Below, one piece after another: positions 15,915 to 25,264 of a DNA stretch of 64,000 nucleotides. The stretch is taken from positions 3,402 to 67,401 of the forward strand of contig DIUT01000033.1 of the NCBI GenBank assembly GCA_002423105.1, in the 5' to 3' direction. Under the pieces are notes generated by a model. That model saw nothing but the letters and a program-made list of their open reading frames with translations. It was not told where the DNA came from and made no database searches. Position numbers and translations under genes: made by a program. The DNA is from Geobacter sp. UBA6151. GTDB taxonomy: Bacteria; Desulfobacterota; Desulfuromonadia; Geobacterales; Pseudopelobacteraceae. The stretch's first letter is position 1, and each line of letters opens with the position of its first letter.

Positions 15915-16607
15915 TCAGCCGTTTAGCCGTTTGTGTGATCCGTTGTGCCTGGTCTGCAACTGCGCGCCGTCCTGCTTTCCCTGATGGAAGGCGCTGGATA
16001 GAACACTGGAACGGCGTCTGCGCTGGGTGCGCAACGGTCCCAGATGCTGTTCGCTGTACTGGCGGATCAGCGCCTCCTTGACCGGTACCAAGGCTCCGGC
16101 AGTGGTTGGTGTCACCGCCTTCTGCAGCGCCATGGCCTGCTGTACCCCCTGGACACCGCCCAACAGGTAGGAGTCGCGTATTCGGCGGCGGGTTGCCGGG
16201 GAGAGCAGGTCTGCCACCGCTTCCTGCTGTTTGAGATAGCGTGTTGCCAGGCGGCGCAGCTCCTGCATCAGAAACTGCAGGGTACAGGCTGCCACTGCCG
16301 GATCTTCCCCTACGCCGATGAAGCGCAGGCGTCCGGCATCAGCGCTGCTGGCTACAACCGCCATACAGTCAAAGGTATGGGCCACAACCGCAAAGAGCGA
16401 CGACAGCCATTTGGGCACGGTTTTGGCCACGGTCAGCTCTGCCTCGCCTGCCCCTTCCTCGCGCATTTCCAGCTCAGACATGGCCAGGTTATGTTCAGCC
16501 AGCAGGCGTTGGGCATGGGCGGCGGCCAGGGCCGCCTCATGTTCGTTGCTGCTGTTGGACAGGGCCAGCAGCTTCCGTACCCGTTCAATAACCCGTTCTC
16601 TGGTCAT
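15915..16607 (-). CDS. DUF2786 domain protein
   Basis: Protein of 230 residues. The N-terminal ~40 residues (RVRKLLALSNSSNEHEAALAAAHAQRLLAEHNL) are the DUF2786 signature. The middle (FAVVAHTFDCMAVV...RFIGVGEDPAVA) matches the domain that commonly follows it. The C-terminus is basic and low in structure (RTQRRRRSSVLSS). Function unknown. The family appears in phages and chromosomes. Its start overlaps the stop of the DUF2062 gene by 4 nt, so the two are co-transcribed. Confidence 0.82.
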   Translation of the reverse strand: MTRERVIERVRKLLALSNSSNEHEAALAAAHAQRLLAEHNLAMSELEMREEGAGEAELTVAKTVPKWLSSLFAVVAHTFDCMAVVASSADAGRLRFIGVGEDPAVAACTLQFLMQELRRLATRYLKQQEAVADLLSPATRRRIRDSYLLGGVQGVQQAMALQKAVTPTTAGALVPVKEALIRQYSEQHLGPLRTQRRRRSSVLSSAFHQGKQDGAQLQTRHNGSHKRLNG

Positions 16608-17107
16608 GGTTTGCTGTGCTCTTGTTCCTGCTCCAGGTCTTTGCCGGTGAGCAGCGATTCCTGCGTCAGTTCCGCCAGCCCCGGATCTTTGCGGCGGAAG
16701 CGCAGCACCAGCCAGTAGCAGAGGAAGTAGCTTGCCACGGCAGCCACGAGGCCGATCACCGAACTACCCAGCAGCAGCGCTTCGGCATAGAGTTTCAGGT
16801 AACTCCATTCAAGGTTGGAGACACTGAACGGTTTTGGCGTCTGCCCCAGCAGCCAGGCTCCCAGCTTGTAGCTGCCCAGCAATACCGGAGGAACCGTGAA
16901 GGGGGTGTTCACCCAGGCTCCGGTGATGGTGGTCAGCTTGTTCAACCGGAACAGAAAGGCGGCGGCAACTGCCAAGACGGTATGCAGGCCGAAAAAAGGG
17001 GTAATACTGATGAACACCCCCACGGCAAAACCGGCGGCAATATGGCCGGGATGACTGTCCAGGGCAAGGATGGCGGTGAAACGCTCTTTTAATTGTGCTT
17101 TGGTCAT
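16604..17107 (-). CDS. DUF2062 membrane protein
   Basis: Protein of 167 residues with about three membrane segments. The DUF2062 signature AAGFAVGVFISITPFFGLHTVLAVAAAFLFRLNKLTTITGAWVNTPFT is complete, with the conserved NTP pattern. Related domains occur alone or fused to glycosyltransferases. The activity is unknown. The ATG at 17107 is used here; a GTG four codons earlier is possible and neither has a clear ribosome site. Confidence 0.85.
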   Translation of the reverse strand: MTKAQLKERFTAILALDSHPGHIAAGFAVGVFISITPFFGLHTVLAVAAAFLFRLNKLTTITGAWVNTPFTVPPVLLGSYKLGAWLLGQTPKPFSVSNLEWSYLKLYAEALLLGSSVIGLVAAVASYFLCYWLVLRFRRKDPGLAELTQESLLTGKDLEQEQEHSKP

Positions 17108-17229
17108 GGGAGAAGACACTCTAAAGAGTGATGCCGCAGTTTGTCAATCGCCAAAAACCGTTGCAGCCGCATAGTCATTAGTGATAACAAAAAAAATCCA
17201 CCACTCACTGCAGACACAAGGAGTTCGCC

Positions 17230-17787
17230 ATGCATGCAAAAGATACAACCTGTTTTGCCGTCTCTGTTGTCGGCGCTGACCGTCCCGGCATTGTGGCCGG
17301 CATTACCGAGGTATTCTACCGGCTGGGCTGCAACATCGCCGATTCCAGCTGTGCCATGCTGGCCGGGGAATTCGCCATGATCCTGATCGTTTCCCACAAA
17401 AAACCGTTCACCAAAGCCCATCTGCTGGAAGAGTTAAAGCCGGTTTGCGATCGTCTGGAGATGACCCTCTCGGTGCGGCATCTCTCAAGCAGCGAGGAAC
17501 AGCGAGCTGAAACAGCGGGAGAAATCTGCCAGATTACGGTCTATGGTGCCGATCAGCCGGGGATTGTCTACCGGGTTACCAGTGCGTTGGCGGCCCGGCG
17601 GATCAACATCATGGACTTGCAGACCAAGCTGGCCGGATCGGAGGAGGAGCCGGTCTACATCATGCTGCTGGAAGCCGCGCTGCCTGAGGGGATTATCCCC
17701 GAAGAGGTGGAGCAGTTGCTCTCCGGCCTGAAGCAGGAGTTGCAGGTGGAGATCGGTGTGCGGATTATCACGCCGGTGGAGCTGTAG
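17230..17787 (+). CDS. Tandem ACT-domain protein, GcvR-like
   Basis: Protein of 185 residues made of two ACT domains: residues 6-80 (FAVSVVGADRPGIVAGITEVFYRLGCNIADSS) and 97-175 (CQITVYGADQPGIVYRVTSALAARRINIMDLQTKL). This layout matches glycine-cleavage repressor-type regulators, which bind amino acids and act on other proteins. No DNA-binding domain is present. An AAGGAG site lies 7 nt before the ATG. The next gene (peptide deformylase) begins directly after the stop codon with no gap. Confidence 0.87.
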   Translation: MHAKDTTCFAVSVVGADRPGIVAGITEVFYRLGCNIADSSCAMLAGEFAMILIVSHKKPFTKAHLLEELKPVCDRLEMTLSVRHLSSSEEQRAETAGEICQITVYGADQPGIVYRVTSALAARRINIMDLQTKLAGSEEEPVYIMLLEAALPEGIIPEEVEQLLSGLKQELQVEIGVRIITPVEL

Positions 17788-18297
17788 ATGGCTGTCCAGA
17801 CGATTCTGAAATATCCCCACCCCTTACTGAAAAAACTGGCCCGTTCAGTAGTCCGCCTCGACGATGAAATCAAAGCGCTGTTGCAGGACCTGCTGGACAC
17901 CATGGAGGCCGGTCCCGGCTCTGTGGGGGTTGCCGCGCCGCAGATCGGCGTGGGTTTGCGGGTTTGCGTGGTGGACGTATCCAAAAGCCGCCATGGCAAA
18001 GACAACAACCATGGACGGCTGTTGATGGTCAACCCGGAGATTGTGGAGCGGTCAGGCTGCGCGGTGATGCGGGAAGGGTGCATGAGCGTGCCGGACTATA
18101 CCGGCGACGTGGAACGGGCAACGGAGATAACCGTTCGTTTTCTGGACGGTCAGAGCGAAGAGCAGCGGGAAATACAGGCTTCCGGCTTTGAAGCGGTAGC
18201 TATCCAGCACGAGATGGATCATCTGGACGGTATCCTGTTTCTTGACCGGGTGGTCAGTATTGCCACCGGCCTGTTCAGGCGGAAGAACTATCGATAA
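17788..18297 (+). CDS. def: Peptide deformylase
   Basis: Removes the N-formyl group from new proteins. Length 169 residues, as expected. All three metal/active-site motifs are intact: GSVGVAAPQIG (GxGxAAPQ), EGCMSVP (EGCLS type, Cys is a metal ligand) and QHEMDHLDG (HExxH). The start is directly after the ACT-protein stop. The C-terminus is short and basic (LFRRKNYR). A second def copy may exist elsewhere, as is usual in this group. Confidence 0.96.
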   Translation: MAVQTILKYPHPLLKKLARSVVRLDDEIKALLQDLLDTMEAGPGSVGVAAPQIGVGLRVCVVDVSKSRHGKDNNHGRLLMVNPEIVERSGCAVMREGCMSVPDYTGDVERATEITVRFLDGQSEEQREIQASGFEAVAIQHEMDHLDGILFLDRVVSIATGLFRRKNYR

Positions 18298-18308
18298 GGG
18301 GAGGTGCC

Positions 18309-18845
18309 ATGAACGAACAGGAGCGCACACAACTGCTGCGGCTGGCCCGTGAAACCATCATAGCCGCGGTCAGTCGCCAGCCGCTGCCACAGCTCGATAA
18401 TCCGCCCCCGGCGCTGCTATCGCGCTCCGGTTGCTTTGTCACCATTAAGCGGCACGGCGAGCTCAGAGGTTGTATTGGCAATTTTGTTTCCGAAAAACCG
18501 CTCTGGGAGACTGTCCGTGAAATGGCGGTGGCGGCGGCCACCCATGATCCCCGCTTTCGTCCGATGCAGGTGGAGGAACTGGCTGATTTCAGCCTGGAGA
18601 TATCGGTGCTTTCACCCCTGCGTGATGTTGCAGCGGTGGATGAAATCCAGGTGGGAATCCATGGCCTCTACATCATCAAAGGGCATGCCCACGGGGTACT
18701 GTTGCCCCAGGTGGCCACGGAGTACGGCTGGGACCGGGAGACGTTTCTGAGCCAGACCTGTCGCAAGGCCGGACTGCCGCAGGATGCCTGGCAACAGCCT
18801 GGCTGCCGTATCTTAAGCTTCAGCGCCGAGGTGTTCGGGGAATAG
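18309..18845 (+). CDS. AMMECR1 domain protein (AmmeMemoRadiSam protein A type)
   Basis: Protein of 178 residues. The family hallmark LRGCIGNF (conserved LRGCIG) is near residue 55, followed by AVAAATHDPRFRPMQVEEL and ISVLSPL. In many bacteria AMMECR1 proteins are encoded with a Memo-like protein and a radical-SAM enzyme. Those partners are not seen here; the gene instead follows peptide deformylase with an 11-nt gap and GGGGAGG upstream. Function unknown. Confidence 0.9.
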   Translation: MNEQERTQLLRLARETIIAAVSRQPLPQLDNPPPALLSRSGCFVTIKRHGELRGCIGNFVSEKPLWETVREMAVAAATHDPRFRPMQVEELADFSLEISVLSPLRDVAAVDEIQVGIHGLYIIKGHAHGVLLPQVATEYGWDRETFLSQTCRKAGLPQDAWQQPGCRILSFSAEVFGE

Positions 18846-19022
18846 ATGTCCGACCCTTTGCCGGGCCGTGCACCAGCGGTGTTACGTATCCTTTTCAGGT
18901 TCTGATTTTGAACGTTATGTTGTCTTACGGGGCGCCGAAGCGCACCTCGCACCCACCTCTTTAAATACGATCTTCAGGCAAGGTGTTCTTCTTTACGCCC
19001 ATGCAAAGTTTAGACCATCACA

Positions 19023-19364
19023 CTAGACAGCACTTGGGCCTCTTTGATTCGTTCGTATCTTTACGATGTCGTCCACCGTTGACACAAAAATCTTCCCGTC
19101 ACCGGTGTTGCCGGTATGGGCATATTTCTGGATTACGTTGACAATCTGGTCAACCACCTCATCGTTGACAACAACCTCCAGTTGTATGCGAGGCATGAAT
19201 TCAACCATTTCATAAACAACTTTGTCTTCAGCGTGTTTGGCCCGGCCTTTACCGAAGCCCCTTATTTCCGTTACCGTCACACCAGGCAAGCCATCAATTT
19301 CGTGAAGCTCCTCGGCTACTTTCAGTAATTTAGATGGCCGTATGATTGCTTTTATTTCTTTCAT
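19023..19364 (-). CDS. PII-like signalling protein linked to the metal efflux operon
   Basis: Protein of 113 residues with the PII fold: MKEIKAIIRPSKLLKVAEEL, the T-loop region and the C-terminal GDGKIFVSTVDDIVKIRT. Compared by eye with GlnB, the T-loop is the same length but the Tyr51 position is Asp (GKGRAKHAEDKVVYEMVEF), so control by uridylylation at that residue is not expected. It lies 106 nt downstream of the RND pump gene on the same strand, with hairpins in between. PII-like proteins in metal-efflux loci are known as a separate group. A role in sensing or tuning the pump is inferred. Confidence 0.88.
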   Translation of the reverse strand: MKEIKAIIRPSKLLKVAEELHEIDGLPGVTVTEIRGFGKGRAKHAEDKVVYEMVEFMPRIQLEVVVNDEVVDQIVNVIQKYAHTGNTGDGKIFVSTVDDIVKIRTNQRGPSAV

Positions 19365-19394
19365 GGAATTCCCTTTCGTTTGATTAAAGTCTAA

Positions 19395-19466
19395 ATCAAC
19401 CCCCCTCAGTCCCCCCTTGTCAGGGGGGAAGTCTTAGAGTCTCCCCTTGATAAGGGGAGATTTAGA
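19395..19466 (-). repeat. Two palindromes after the RND pump gene
   Basis: On the plus strand, CCCCCCTTGTCAGGGGGG and then CTCCCCTTGATAAGGGGAG are each able to form a strong hairpin. They lie between the RND stop (19471) and the PII start (19364). This may be a dispersed repeat and may also act as a partial terminator or RNA-processing site that lowers PII expression relative to the pump. Confidence 0.6.
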
Positions 19467-19470
19467 GGGG

Positions 19471-22400
19471 TTACATCTCTGCTTCTATTTTCCGCTTTTC
19501 AAACCAGCCATATACTGCTGGAATTATCAGCAATGTCAGCAGGGTTGAGGTTACCAATCCCCCAACAACAACGGTTGCCAGAGGTTTCTGGATTTCAGAG
19601 CCTGCTCCGCCTGCAAGCAGCATCGGGATCAAGCTGAAAATCGCGATGGATGCGGTCATCATTACCGGACGCAAACGGTCAAGGGTTCCTTTTCTGATTG
19701 CTTCCTGCAGTTCAAGCCCTTCATCTCGCAGTTGCGAGATGCGGGACACCAGCACCAGTCCGTTTAGCACCGCCACGCCAAACAGCACCACGAACCCGAC
19801 CGAAGCCGGGACAGAGAGATATTGCCCGGAGATGTAAAGCGCAAAGACCCCGCCGATCAAGGCGAATGGCAGGTTGGAAATAACCAGCAGCGCCAGACGG
19901 ATCGACCGGAAGGTGACGTACAGCAGCAACAGGATCAGACCAATGGCCACCGGCCCGATGATCATCAGCCTGTTCATGGCGCGCTGCTGATTCTCGAACT
20001 GACCGCCCCATGTCAGATAATATCCGGGGGGAAGTTTGACCTGTTCTTTGATCTTCTGTTTTGCCTCGGCAACAAAACCGCCGATATCCCGTCCGGTGAT
20101 ATTCATCTCAATGCCGATTCTTCTGTTTCCGTCCTGGCGGCTGATCTGGGCCGGACCTTCGATCATTTTCACCTCGGCCAGCTGTTCCAATGGCACGTTG
20201 ATGCCGGTTCTGGTGGTGATCATCAGGTTCTTGATCGCTTCAAGAGAGTTGCGCTTCTCTTCCGGCAACCTGACGGTGATGTCGAAACTGCGATTCTCTT
20301 CATAGAGCTGTGATGCGGCTTTTCCGGCCACGGCAACTTCAATAACCTTTTGCACATCACTGATGTTCAAGCCATAGCGGGCAATTTTCTCCCGGTTGAT
20401 GTTGACCGTCAAATACGGCTGCCCCGAAACCTTTTCAGCAGCCAAATCGGTGCCCCCGCGAACAGTGGAGAGAACCCGTGTAATTTCAGCCGATTTCTCA
20501 CTAAGTACGTTTATGTCTTCACCAAACAGCTTGAGAATCAACTGTGCGCGGGTTCCGGCCACCAGTTCATCAATGCGGCACTGAATCGGCTGGCTGAAAC
20601 CGACTTGAATTCCCGCAACCGACTCCAAAGCCTTACGCATCTCGTTGATAACTTCTTCTTTGGAAATATCCCGCTTCCATTCGCTCTTCGGCTTGAAGAC
20701 ACCGACATAGCCGGTTTTATCCGAGCCTCTGGTATCCATAGCAACACCGGTCTGCCCGGTTCGAGACACGATGGTTTCAAGTTCAGAAAATTGCATGAGT
20801 TTTTTGGCAGCCCGCTGGTTTACTTCCATCGCTGTAGCTAGGGAAACTCCGGGAAGCATGGCGATATCCATATCGAAGGAACCTTCATCCATGGTCGGGA
20901 TGAACTCCGTTCCCAATCGCGTCACCAGAAAGAGCGACACAATCAGGAGAATCGCGGCAACACTCAACACCACCCGCTTCGTGTTCATGGCATATTCAAG
21001 CATCGGCAGATAGAGCCGGTTGGCATGCTTCATGATTAAGCTCTCTTTTTCCGGGTATGGTTTCAGGAAAATGATGCAGAGCACCGGGATGACGAAAACC
21101 GACAGGAACAGCGAGGCAAGCAGGGCAATTGCCACCGTTATGGCCAGAGGACTGAACATCTTCCCTTCAATCCCTTCAAGGGAAAGAATCGGAATGAAGG
21201 TGAGGGCAATGATCAGTTCGCCGAAAATACTTGGCTTACGGACTTCCATGACCGCTTTGAGAACAGTCATCAGCTTGGGATGCTTCCCCCCTTCCTCGCT
21301 CAAATGGCGCTGAACATTTTCCACCTGGATGATGGTCGTGTCGATAATCATGCCGATGGAAATGGCCAAACCGCCGAGGGACATCAGGTTGGCGGTGATT
21401 CCGGCCAGCTTCATGACGATGAAGGTGGCCAGGAGCGAAAGCGGCAGCGCAATCAGCACCACGATGCTGCCACGAATGCTGTTAAGTAGCAGGTACAGCA
21501 CGATCAGCACCAGAATTGAACCTTCAATTAGCGCTTTGTTGACCGTATTAACACTTGCCTTGACAATGTCGCTGCGGTCGTAATAAGGAACGAGCTTGAT
21601 CCCTTCCGGCAGAACATTATTTTCATTCATCTCCTTTACTTTTGCCGCCACCCGGCGCACAACGTCACGGCTGTTTTCGCCGCGCAGCATCATGACGATG
21701 CCACCCACCGCCTCATCTTTGCCATCCTTCATGGCGGCGCCCATGCGCACTGCTTCGCCGACCTTTACCTGGGCCACGTCGCGGATATAGGTCGGCGTAC
21801 CACCTGCTGATTTCAGGACGATAGTTTCTATGTCATTGACATTTTTTATCAGGCCCACACCGCGAACGATGTACTGGTCAGTGCCCCGTTCGAGGAGGTT
21901 GCCGCCGACATTTTCGTTGTTGCTGCCAATGGCTGAATAGACGTCGTCCACGGTTATGCCGTATTTCACGAGCTTTTCAGGCGACACGATCACTTGGTAC
22001 TGCTTGAAATAGCCGCCAAAGGAGTTGATCTCGTTGACACCGGCGACACTCTTCAGCTGCGGGGAAATGACCCACTCCTGCAGGGTGCGCAGGTTAGTCA
22101 GGTACGCAATCTTCCCCTGCGGATCATCCGGTATCTTCCCTTCGAGCGTGTACTGGTAGATCTCGCCCATGGCGGTGCCGATCGGCCCCATGGCTACTTC
22201 AACCCCTTTAGGGACCTTCTCCCGCGCCTCCGCCAGTCGCTCGAACACCAACTGTCTGGCAAAATAGATATCTACATTGTCCTTGAAAACAATGGTGACA
22301 ATGGACAGGCCGAACTTGGTAACCGAACGCATCTGTTCGATGTCCGGCAGGCCGCGCATGGACATTTCAATCGGATAGGTTACGTTCCGCTCGATCTCTA

Positions 22401-22575
22401 TTGCTGAAAGTCCATCGGCATGACTTACCACTTCAACCTGAATGTTCGTTACATCCGGAAAAGCATCAATCGGTAGTTTCAGATATGAGTACAATCCGAA
22501 TGCAATAATCAGCAACGAAAGGAATATGACCATCCCTTTCTGCCGTAAGGTATAGGCTATTAATTTTTCTAGCAT
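19471..22575 (-). CDS. Heavy-metal efflux RND pump, CzcA/CusA family
   Basis: Inner-membrane proton-driven pump of 1034 residues, full family length. It starts with the first membrane helix (MVIFLSLLIIAFGLYSYLKL) and the typical PIDAFPDVTNIQVEV. The TM4 charged motif is GMIIDTTIIQVEN, and the second half repeats the fold (LPFALIGGVFALYISGQYLSVPASVGFVVLFGVAVLNGLVLV). The periplasmic motif GTRAQLILKLFGED matches heavy-metal rather than drug pumps. The exact metal (Co/Zn/Cd, Ni or Cu/Ag) is not settled by these motifs; the CadC-like repressor nearby favours Cd/Zn/Pb. The adaptor and outer-membrane genes lie just upstream. Confidence 0.94.
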   Translation of the reverse strand: MLEKLIAYTLRQKGMVIFLSLLIIAFGLYSYLKLPIDAFPDVTNIQVEVVSHADGLSAIEIERNVTYPIEMSMRGLPDIEQMRSVTKFGLSIVTIVFKDNVDIYFARQLVFERLAEAREKVPKGVEVAMGPIGTAMGEIYQYTLEGKIPDDPQGKIAYLTNLRTLQEWVISPQLKSVAGVNEINSFGGYFKQYQVIVSPEKLVKYGITVDDVYSAIGSNNENVGGNLLERGTDQYIVRGVGLIKNVNDIETIVLKSAGGTPTYIRDVAQVKVGEAVRMGAAMKDGKDEAVGGIVMMLRGENSRDVVRRVAAKVKEMNENNVLPEGIKLVPYYDRSDIVKASVNTVNKALIEGSILVLIVLYLLLNSIRGSIVVLIALPLSLLATFIVMKLAGITANLMSLGGLAISIGMIIDTTIIQVENVQRHLSEEGGKHPKLMTVLKAVMEVRKPSIFGELIIALTFIPILSLEGIEGKMFSPLAITVAIALLASLFLSVFVIPVLCIIFLKPYPEKESLIMKHANRLYLPMLEYAMNTKRVVLSVAAILLIVSLFLVTRLGTEFIPTMDEGSFDMDIAMLPGVSLATAMEVNQRAAKKLMQFSELETIVSRTGQTGVAMDTRGSDKTGYVGVFKPKSEWKRDISKEEVINEMRKALESVAGIQVGFSQPIQCRIDELVAGTRAQLILKLFGEDINVLSEKSAEITRVLSTVRGGTDLAAEKVSGQPYLTVNINREKIARYGLNISDVQKVIEVAVAGKAASQLYEENRSFDITVRLPEEKRNSLEAIKNLMITTRTGINVPLEQLAEVKMIEGPAQISRQDGNRRIGIEMNITGRDIGGFVAEAKQKIKEQVKLPPGYYLTWGGQFENQQRAMNRLMIIGPVAIGLILLLLYVTFRSIRLALLVISNLPFALIGGVFALYISGQYLSVPASVGFVVLFGVAVLNGLVLVSRISQLRDEGLELQEAIRKGTLDRLRPVMMTASIAIFSLIPMLLAGGAGSEIQKPLATVVVGGLVTSTLLTLLIIPAVYGWFEKRKIEAEM

Positions 22576-22620
22576 CGGAACCTCGCTCCCGTTTAGTTCA
22601 AGTATGTGAGAAGAGTATGG

Positions 22621-23895
22621 CTACTTACCATGGCCATGTTCATCGGTCATTTCACCCTTCTTCACTTCCGACTTGAGAATAAACGATCCCTTGATCGCGT
22701 AGTTCTCTCCCTCTTTCAATCCAGAAACGATCTCGACCATGCCGAGCGCCGTTCTACCTGCCTGAACCTGTCGCGCGGCAAACTCGGTTTCATTTTCTGC
22801 AACAAAGACCACCTTTTTGCCATCCAGGTCCTGCAACGCCTCTTCAGGAACCGCCAGCGTCGACGGGGTGTCGGACGGCAGGGCCAGTTCAACGGTGGCA
22901 AACATTTCCGGCTTCAGTTTCCGTCCGGGATTGACAACTTCTATCCGGGCCTTGATTGTGCGGGTTGCTTCGTTGACCAGGTCGGCAATATGGGTAATGC
23001 GCCCTTTCAGCTTCAGGTCGGGAAACGCCCCCACCGCAACTGTCGCACTCTGCCCCTTGCGTACCTTGGACAGGTCTTTTTCGTTGATATCCACCAGTAT
23101 CCAGACAGATGAAAGGTCGGCTATGGTGTAGAGGCTTTTGGACGGATCGGACAGTTCGCCGACAACTGCCTGTTTTTCCGTGATCACGCCGTTGATCGGC
23201 GAACGTACAGTAAGAACCGGTTTCTTGTGGGAGCCGTTTTTAAGGTCAGCCACCGAAACCCCGTACAGGGATAGACGCTCCTCATCATTGTGAAACTCGG
23301 CTTCTGCAATTTGGTAGTCACTCTCGGCCTGAAAGACATCCTTTCTGGCTATAATCTTCTTGTCTGATAGCGTCATCACCCGGTCCAGGCGGTTCTTTGC
23401 CAGTTGTAATCTGGTTTTTGACTGGTGGTAACGGTTGAGTGATTCACCCATCTCGACGCTGTCAAGGGTAACCAGGGGCTGTCCGTTGGAAACGCTATCC
23501 CCCAGAGAAGCCCGCACTGCAATGATCTTGCCCGGTATGCGGGGGGAAACATGCGCTATCCGGTCGGCATTGGCCGCCACTTTGCCGGTGACGCTGATAA
23601 CGCCCCCCAGTCGTTGTTTTTTAGCCTCACCAATGACCACACCGTTTTGCTTTTGCATCTCGGCGGTCATTTTGATATGGTCGAACTCCTCATCTTCTTC
23701 ATGATCGCCGTGTTCCTCCTTCTTTTCCTTGTGTTCCTTGCCTTCGTCATGCCCACCGGCTTTCTCTTCCTTGTAGGCAGTTTCTTTTTTGTCGGTATGG
23801 CCATCAGTGCCGGTTTCCAAATGGGTGAAGCGATAGATGAATCCACCCAGGATAACGGCCAGAATAACGCCGATAATGATTCGCTTCCTGTTCAC
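22621..23895 (-). CDS. RND periplasmic adaptor, CzcB-like, with His/Glu-rich N-terminus
   Basis: Membrane-fusion subunit of 424 residues. One N-terminal membrane anchor (IIIGVILAVILGGFIYRF) is followed at 30-75 by a strongly charged His/Glu/Lys stretch (GGHDEGKEHKEKKEEH) likely to bind metal. Lipoyl-like halves (HVSPRIPGKIIAVRASLGDSV and LTVRSPINGVITEKQAVVGE) flank a hairpin of coils, followed by a beta-barrel domain. The C-terminus again has His (DEHGHGK). The start overlaps the stop of the outer-membrane gene by 4 nt, and the pump gene follows after 45 nt. These are the marks of a CzcCBA operon. Confidence 0.93.
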   Translation of the reverse strand: MNRKRIIIGVILAVILGGFIYRFTHLETGTDGHTDKKETAYKEEKAGGHDEGKEHKEKKEEHGDHEEDEEFDHIKMTAEMQKQNGVVIGEAKKQRLGGVISVTGKVAANADRIAHVSPRIPGKIIAVRASLGDSVSNGQPLVTLDSVEMGESLNRYHQSKTRLQLAKNRLDRVMTLSDKKIIARKDVFQAESDYQIAEAEFHNDEERLSLYGVSVADLKNGSHKKPVLTVRSPINGVITEKQAVVGELSDPSKSLYTIADLSSVWILVDINEKDLSKVRKGQSATVAVGAFPDLKLKGRITHIADLVNEATRTIKARIEVVNPGRKLKPEMFATVELALPSDTPSTLAVPEEALQDLDGKKVVFVAENETEFAARQVQAGRTALGMVEIVSGLKEGENYAIKGSFILKSEVKKGEMTDEHGHGK

Positions 23896-25223
23896 TCTTT
23901 ACCTCCCTGTGCTGCAGTGGTGTCTTTTAAGACCGGATTCAGCGCGTATGCCAGGCGGCTATGGGTTTCGATTGCGGTCTGCAAGGCAGTTAGCTCTGCT
24001 TCCTGCTGTTCGCCAAGCCGCCGTTTTTCGTCAAGCAGCAATTGCATGCCGATCTCGCCAAGCTCAAAGGCATCCTGCTGTATCCTGAAGTTATCCCGTA
24101 CCACCGGTCCCAGTGCGGTCCGGTGCAGTTCCAGAGCCCTGCGGGCCAGGTGATGCTGCGCCAGCAGTTCCCGCAGTTCGCTTTCCGCAGTGCGGCGACC
24201 AGCTTCCAGGCGCCTGTGTGCTGCGCTTACACGGGCTGCGGCCTTTGCCCGTTCAGGCTGGTTCCGTGAAAAAAGCGGGAGCGGTATGGACAGCTTAAGT
24301 CCTAGAATGTGGTCGTTCGTGAGCTCTTTGCCTGCTGTCAGCGCTCCGCCATTCAGTTCGTAGGCGTTCTGCGAAGATCGTTCGTTGCTGTAGGACACCG
24401 CCACCGTCAATGACGGTACGGCCTCGGCCCGTGCCAGCAATAATGCGGCATCTTCCCGGCTTATTTCGTGCCGGAGAGCGGTTACGTCCGGGCGCCGTTC
24501 CAGGGCCTGGTTAATCAGTGACTCGTCGGTTCCGGCAATCTGTTGAAGCTCCGGCAGTGGGGCAAGCTGTGGCAAATTGCCGGTTCCATCAAAACCTAGC
24601 AGCAGTGCAAGCCGTCTGCTGTTTGATGCAGCGGCTGCGACGGCCTCGGCATGACGCAGACTACTCTTGCGCTGATCGAGATCGGCAAGTTGCAGTTCAA
24701 ATTCCGGGATATCGCCAGCCTTGAAGCGGATAGTCGCCATCTCCAGCAGCTTCGCAGAAATCTCCTGCTGGCTTTGTATCAGGTCAAGACGTTTGCGTGA
24801 CAGCGCCGCTTCAAGCCAGGTCCGGCGCACCTGATCTGCCAGTTCGCGCTCCCGCTCGTTCAAGCGGGCCTGGGCGACGTGGACCTCTGCCCGTGCCACG
24901 GCTGTGCGTCGTGTACCGACGGGCATAAGCGGGATCTCTTGAGCCAGTGAGACACCAAACACTTTTTCGTCAGGGCTGTTGGTCAATGCTCCGGTTGTGC
25001 CTTCCAGTTCCAGCACCGGGTTCGGTAAAGCCCCGGTCAGTTCTGCGGCAGTTTTCAAACCTGCCAGTTCTTCACGTACTGCTGCAAGCTCACGGTTCTG
25101 CTTCAGGGCCAGCGTCACGGCATCCGCCATTGCAAGCGGTGCCGGTGCGGGAGCGGAAGGCTCCAGCGCAAAAGACGGGACAACCCAGAGAACCGCGACA
25201 GCAGCGATAAGAAACAATCGCAT
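23892..25223 (-). CDS. TolC-family outer-membrane efflux protein, CzcC-like
   Basis: Protein of 443 residues. A signal peptide is clear (MRLFLIAAVAVLWVVPSFALE). The two OEP repeats are visible: residues ~30-215 and ~240-420, with LPNPVLELEG and the periplasmic coiled-coil helices (long Ala/Arg/Glu/Leu stretches). It forms the outer-membrane duct for the adaptor and pump encoded directly downstream. Short broken copies of its 5' end occur at 26751-26866 and about 35815-35848, pointing to past rearrangement. Confidence 0.92.
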   Translation of the reverse strand: MRLFLIAAVAVLWVVPSFALEPSAPAPAPLAMADAVTLALKQNRELAAVREELAGLKTAAELTGALPNPVLELEGTTGALTNSPDEKVFGVSLAQEIPLMPVGTRRTAVARAEVHVAQARLNERERELADQVRRTWLEAALSRKRLDLIQSQQEISAKLLEMATIRFKAGDIPEFELQLADLDQRKSSLRHAEAVAAAASNSRRLALLLGFDGTGNLPQLAPLPELQQIAGTDESLINQALERRPDVTALRHEISREDAALLLARAEAVPSLTVAVSYSNERSSQNAYELNGGALTAGKELTNDHILGLKLSIPLPLFSRNQPERAKAAARVSAAHRRLEAGRRTAESELRELLAQHHLARRALELHRTALGPVVRDNFRIQQDAFELGEIGMQLLLDEKRRLGEQQEAELTALQTAIETHSRLAYALNPVLKDTTAAQGGKE

Positions 25224-25264
25224 GGTCGTACTCCTTGAAAATAAATTGCTTATGTCAGTAGTCT

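Noticed and set aside
18846..19022. Gap between AMMECR1 and the PII gene checked for an RNA gene
   Set aside because: No tRNA-like or riboswitch-like fold and no convincing short gene was seen; the sequence holds only weak hairpins.
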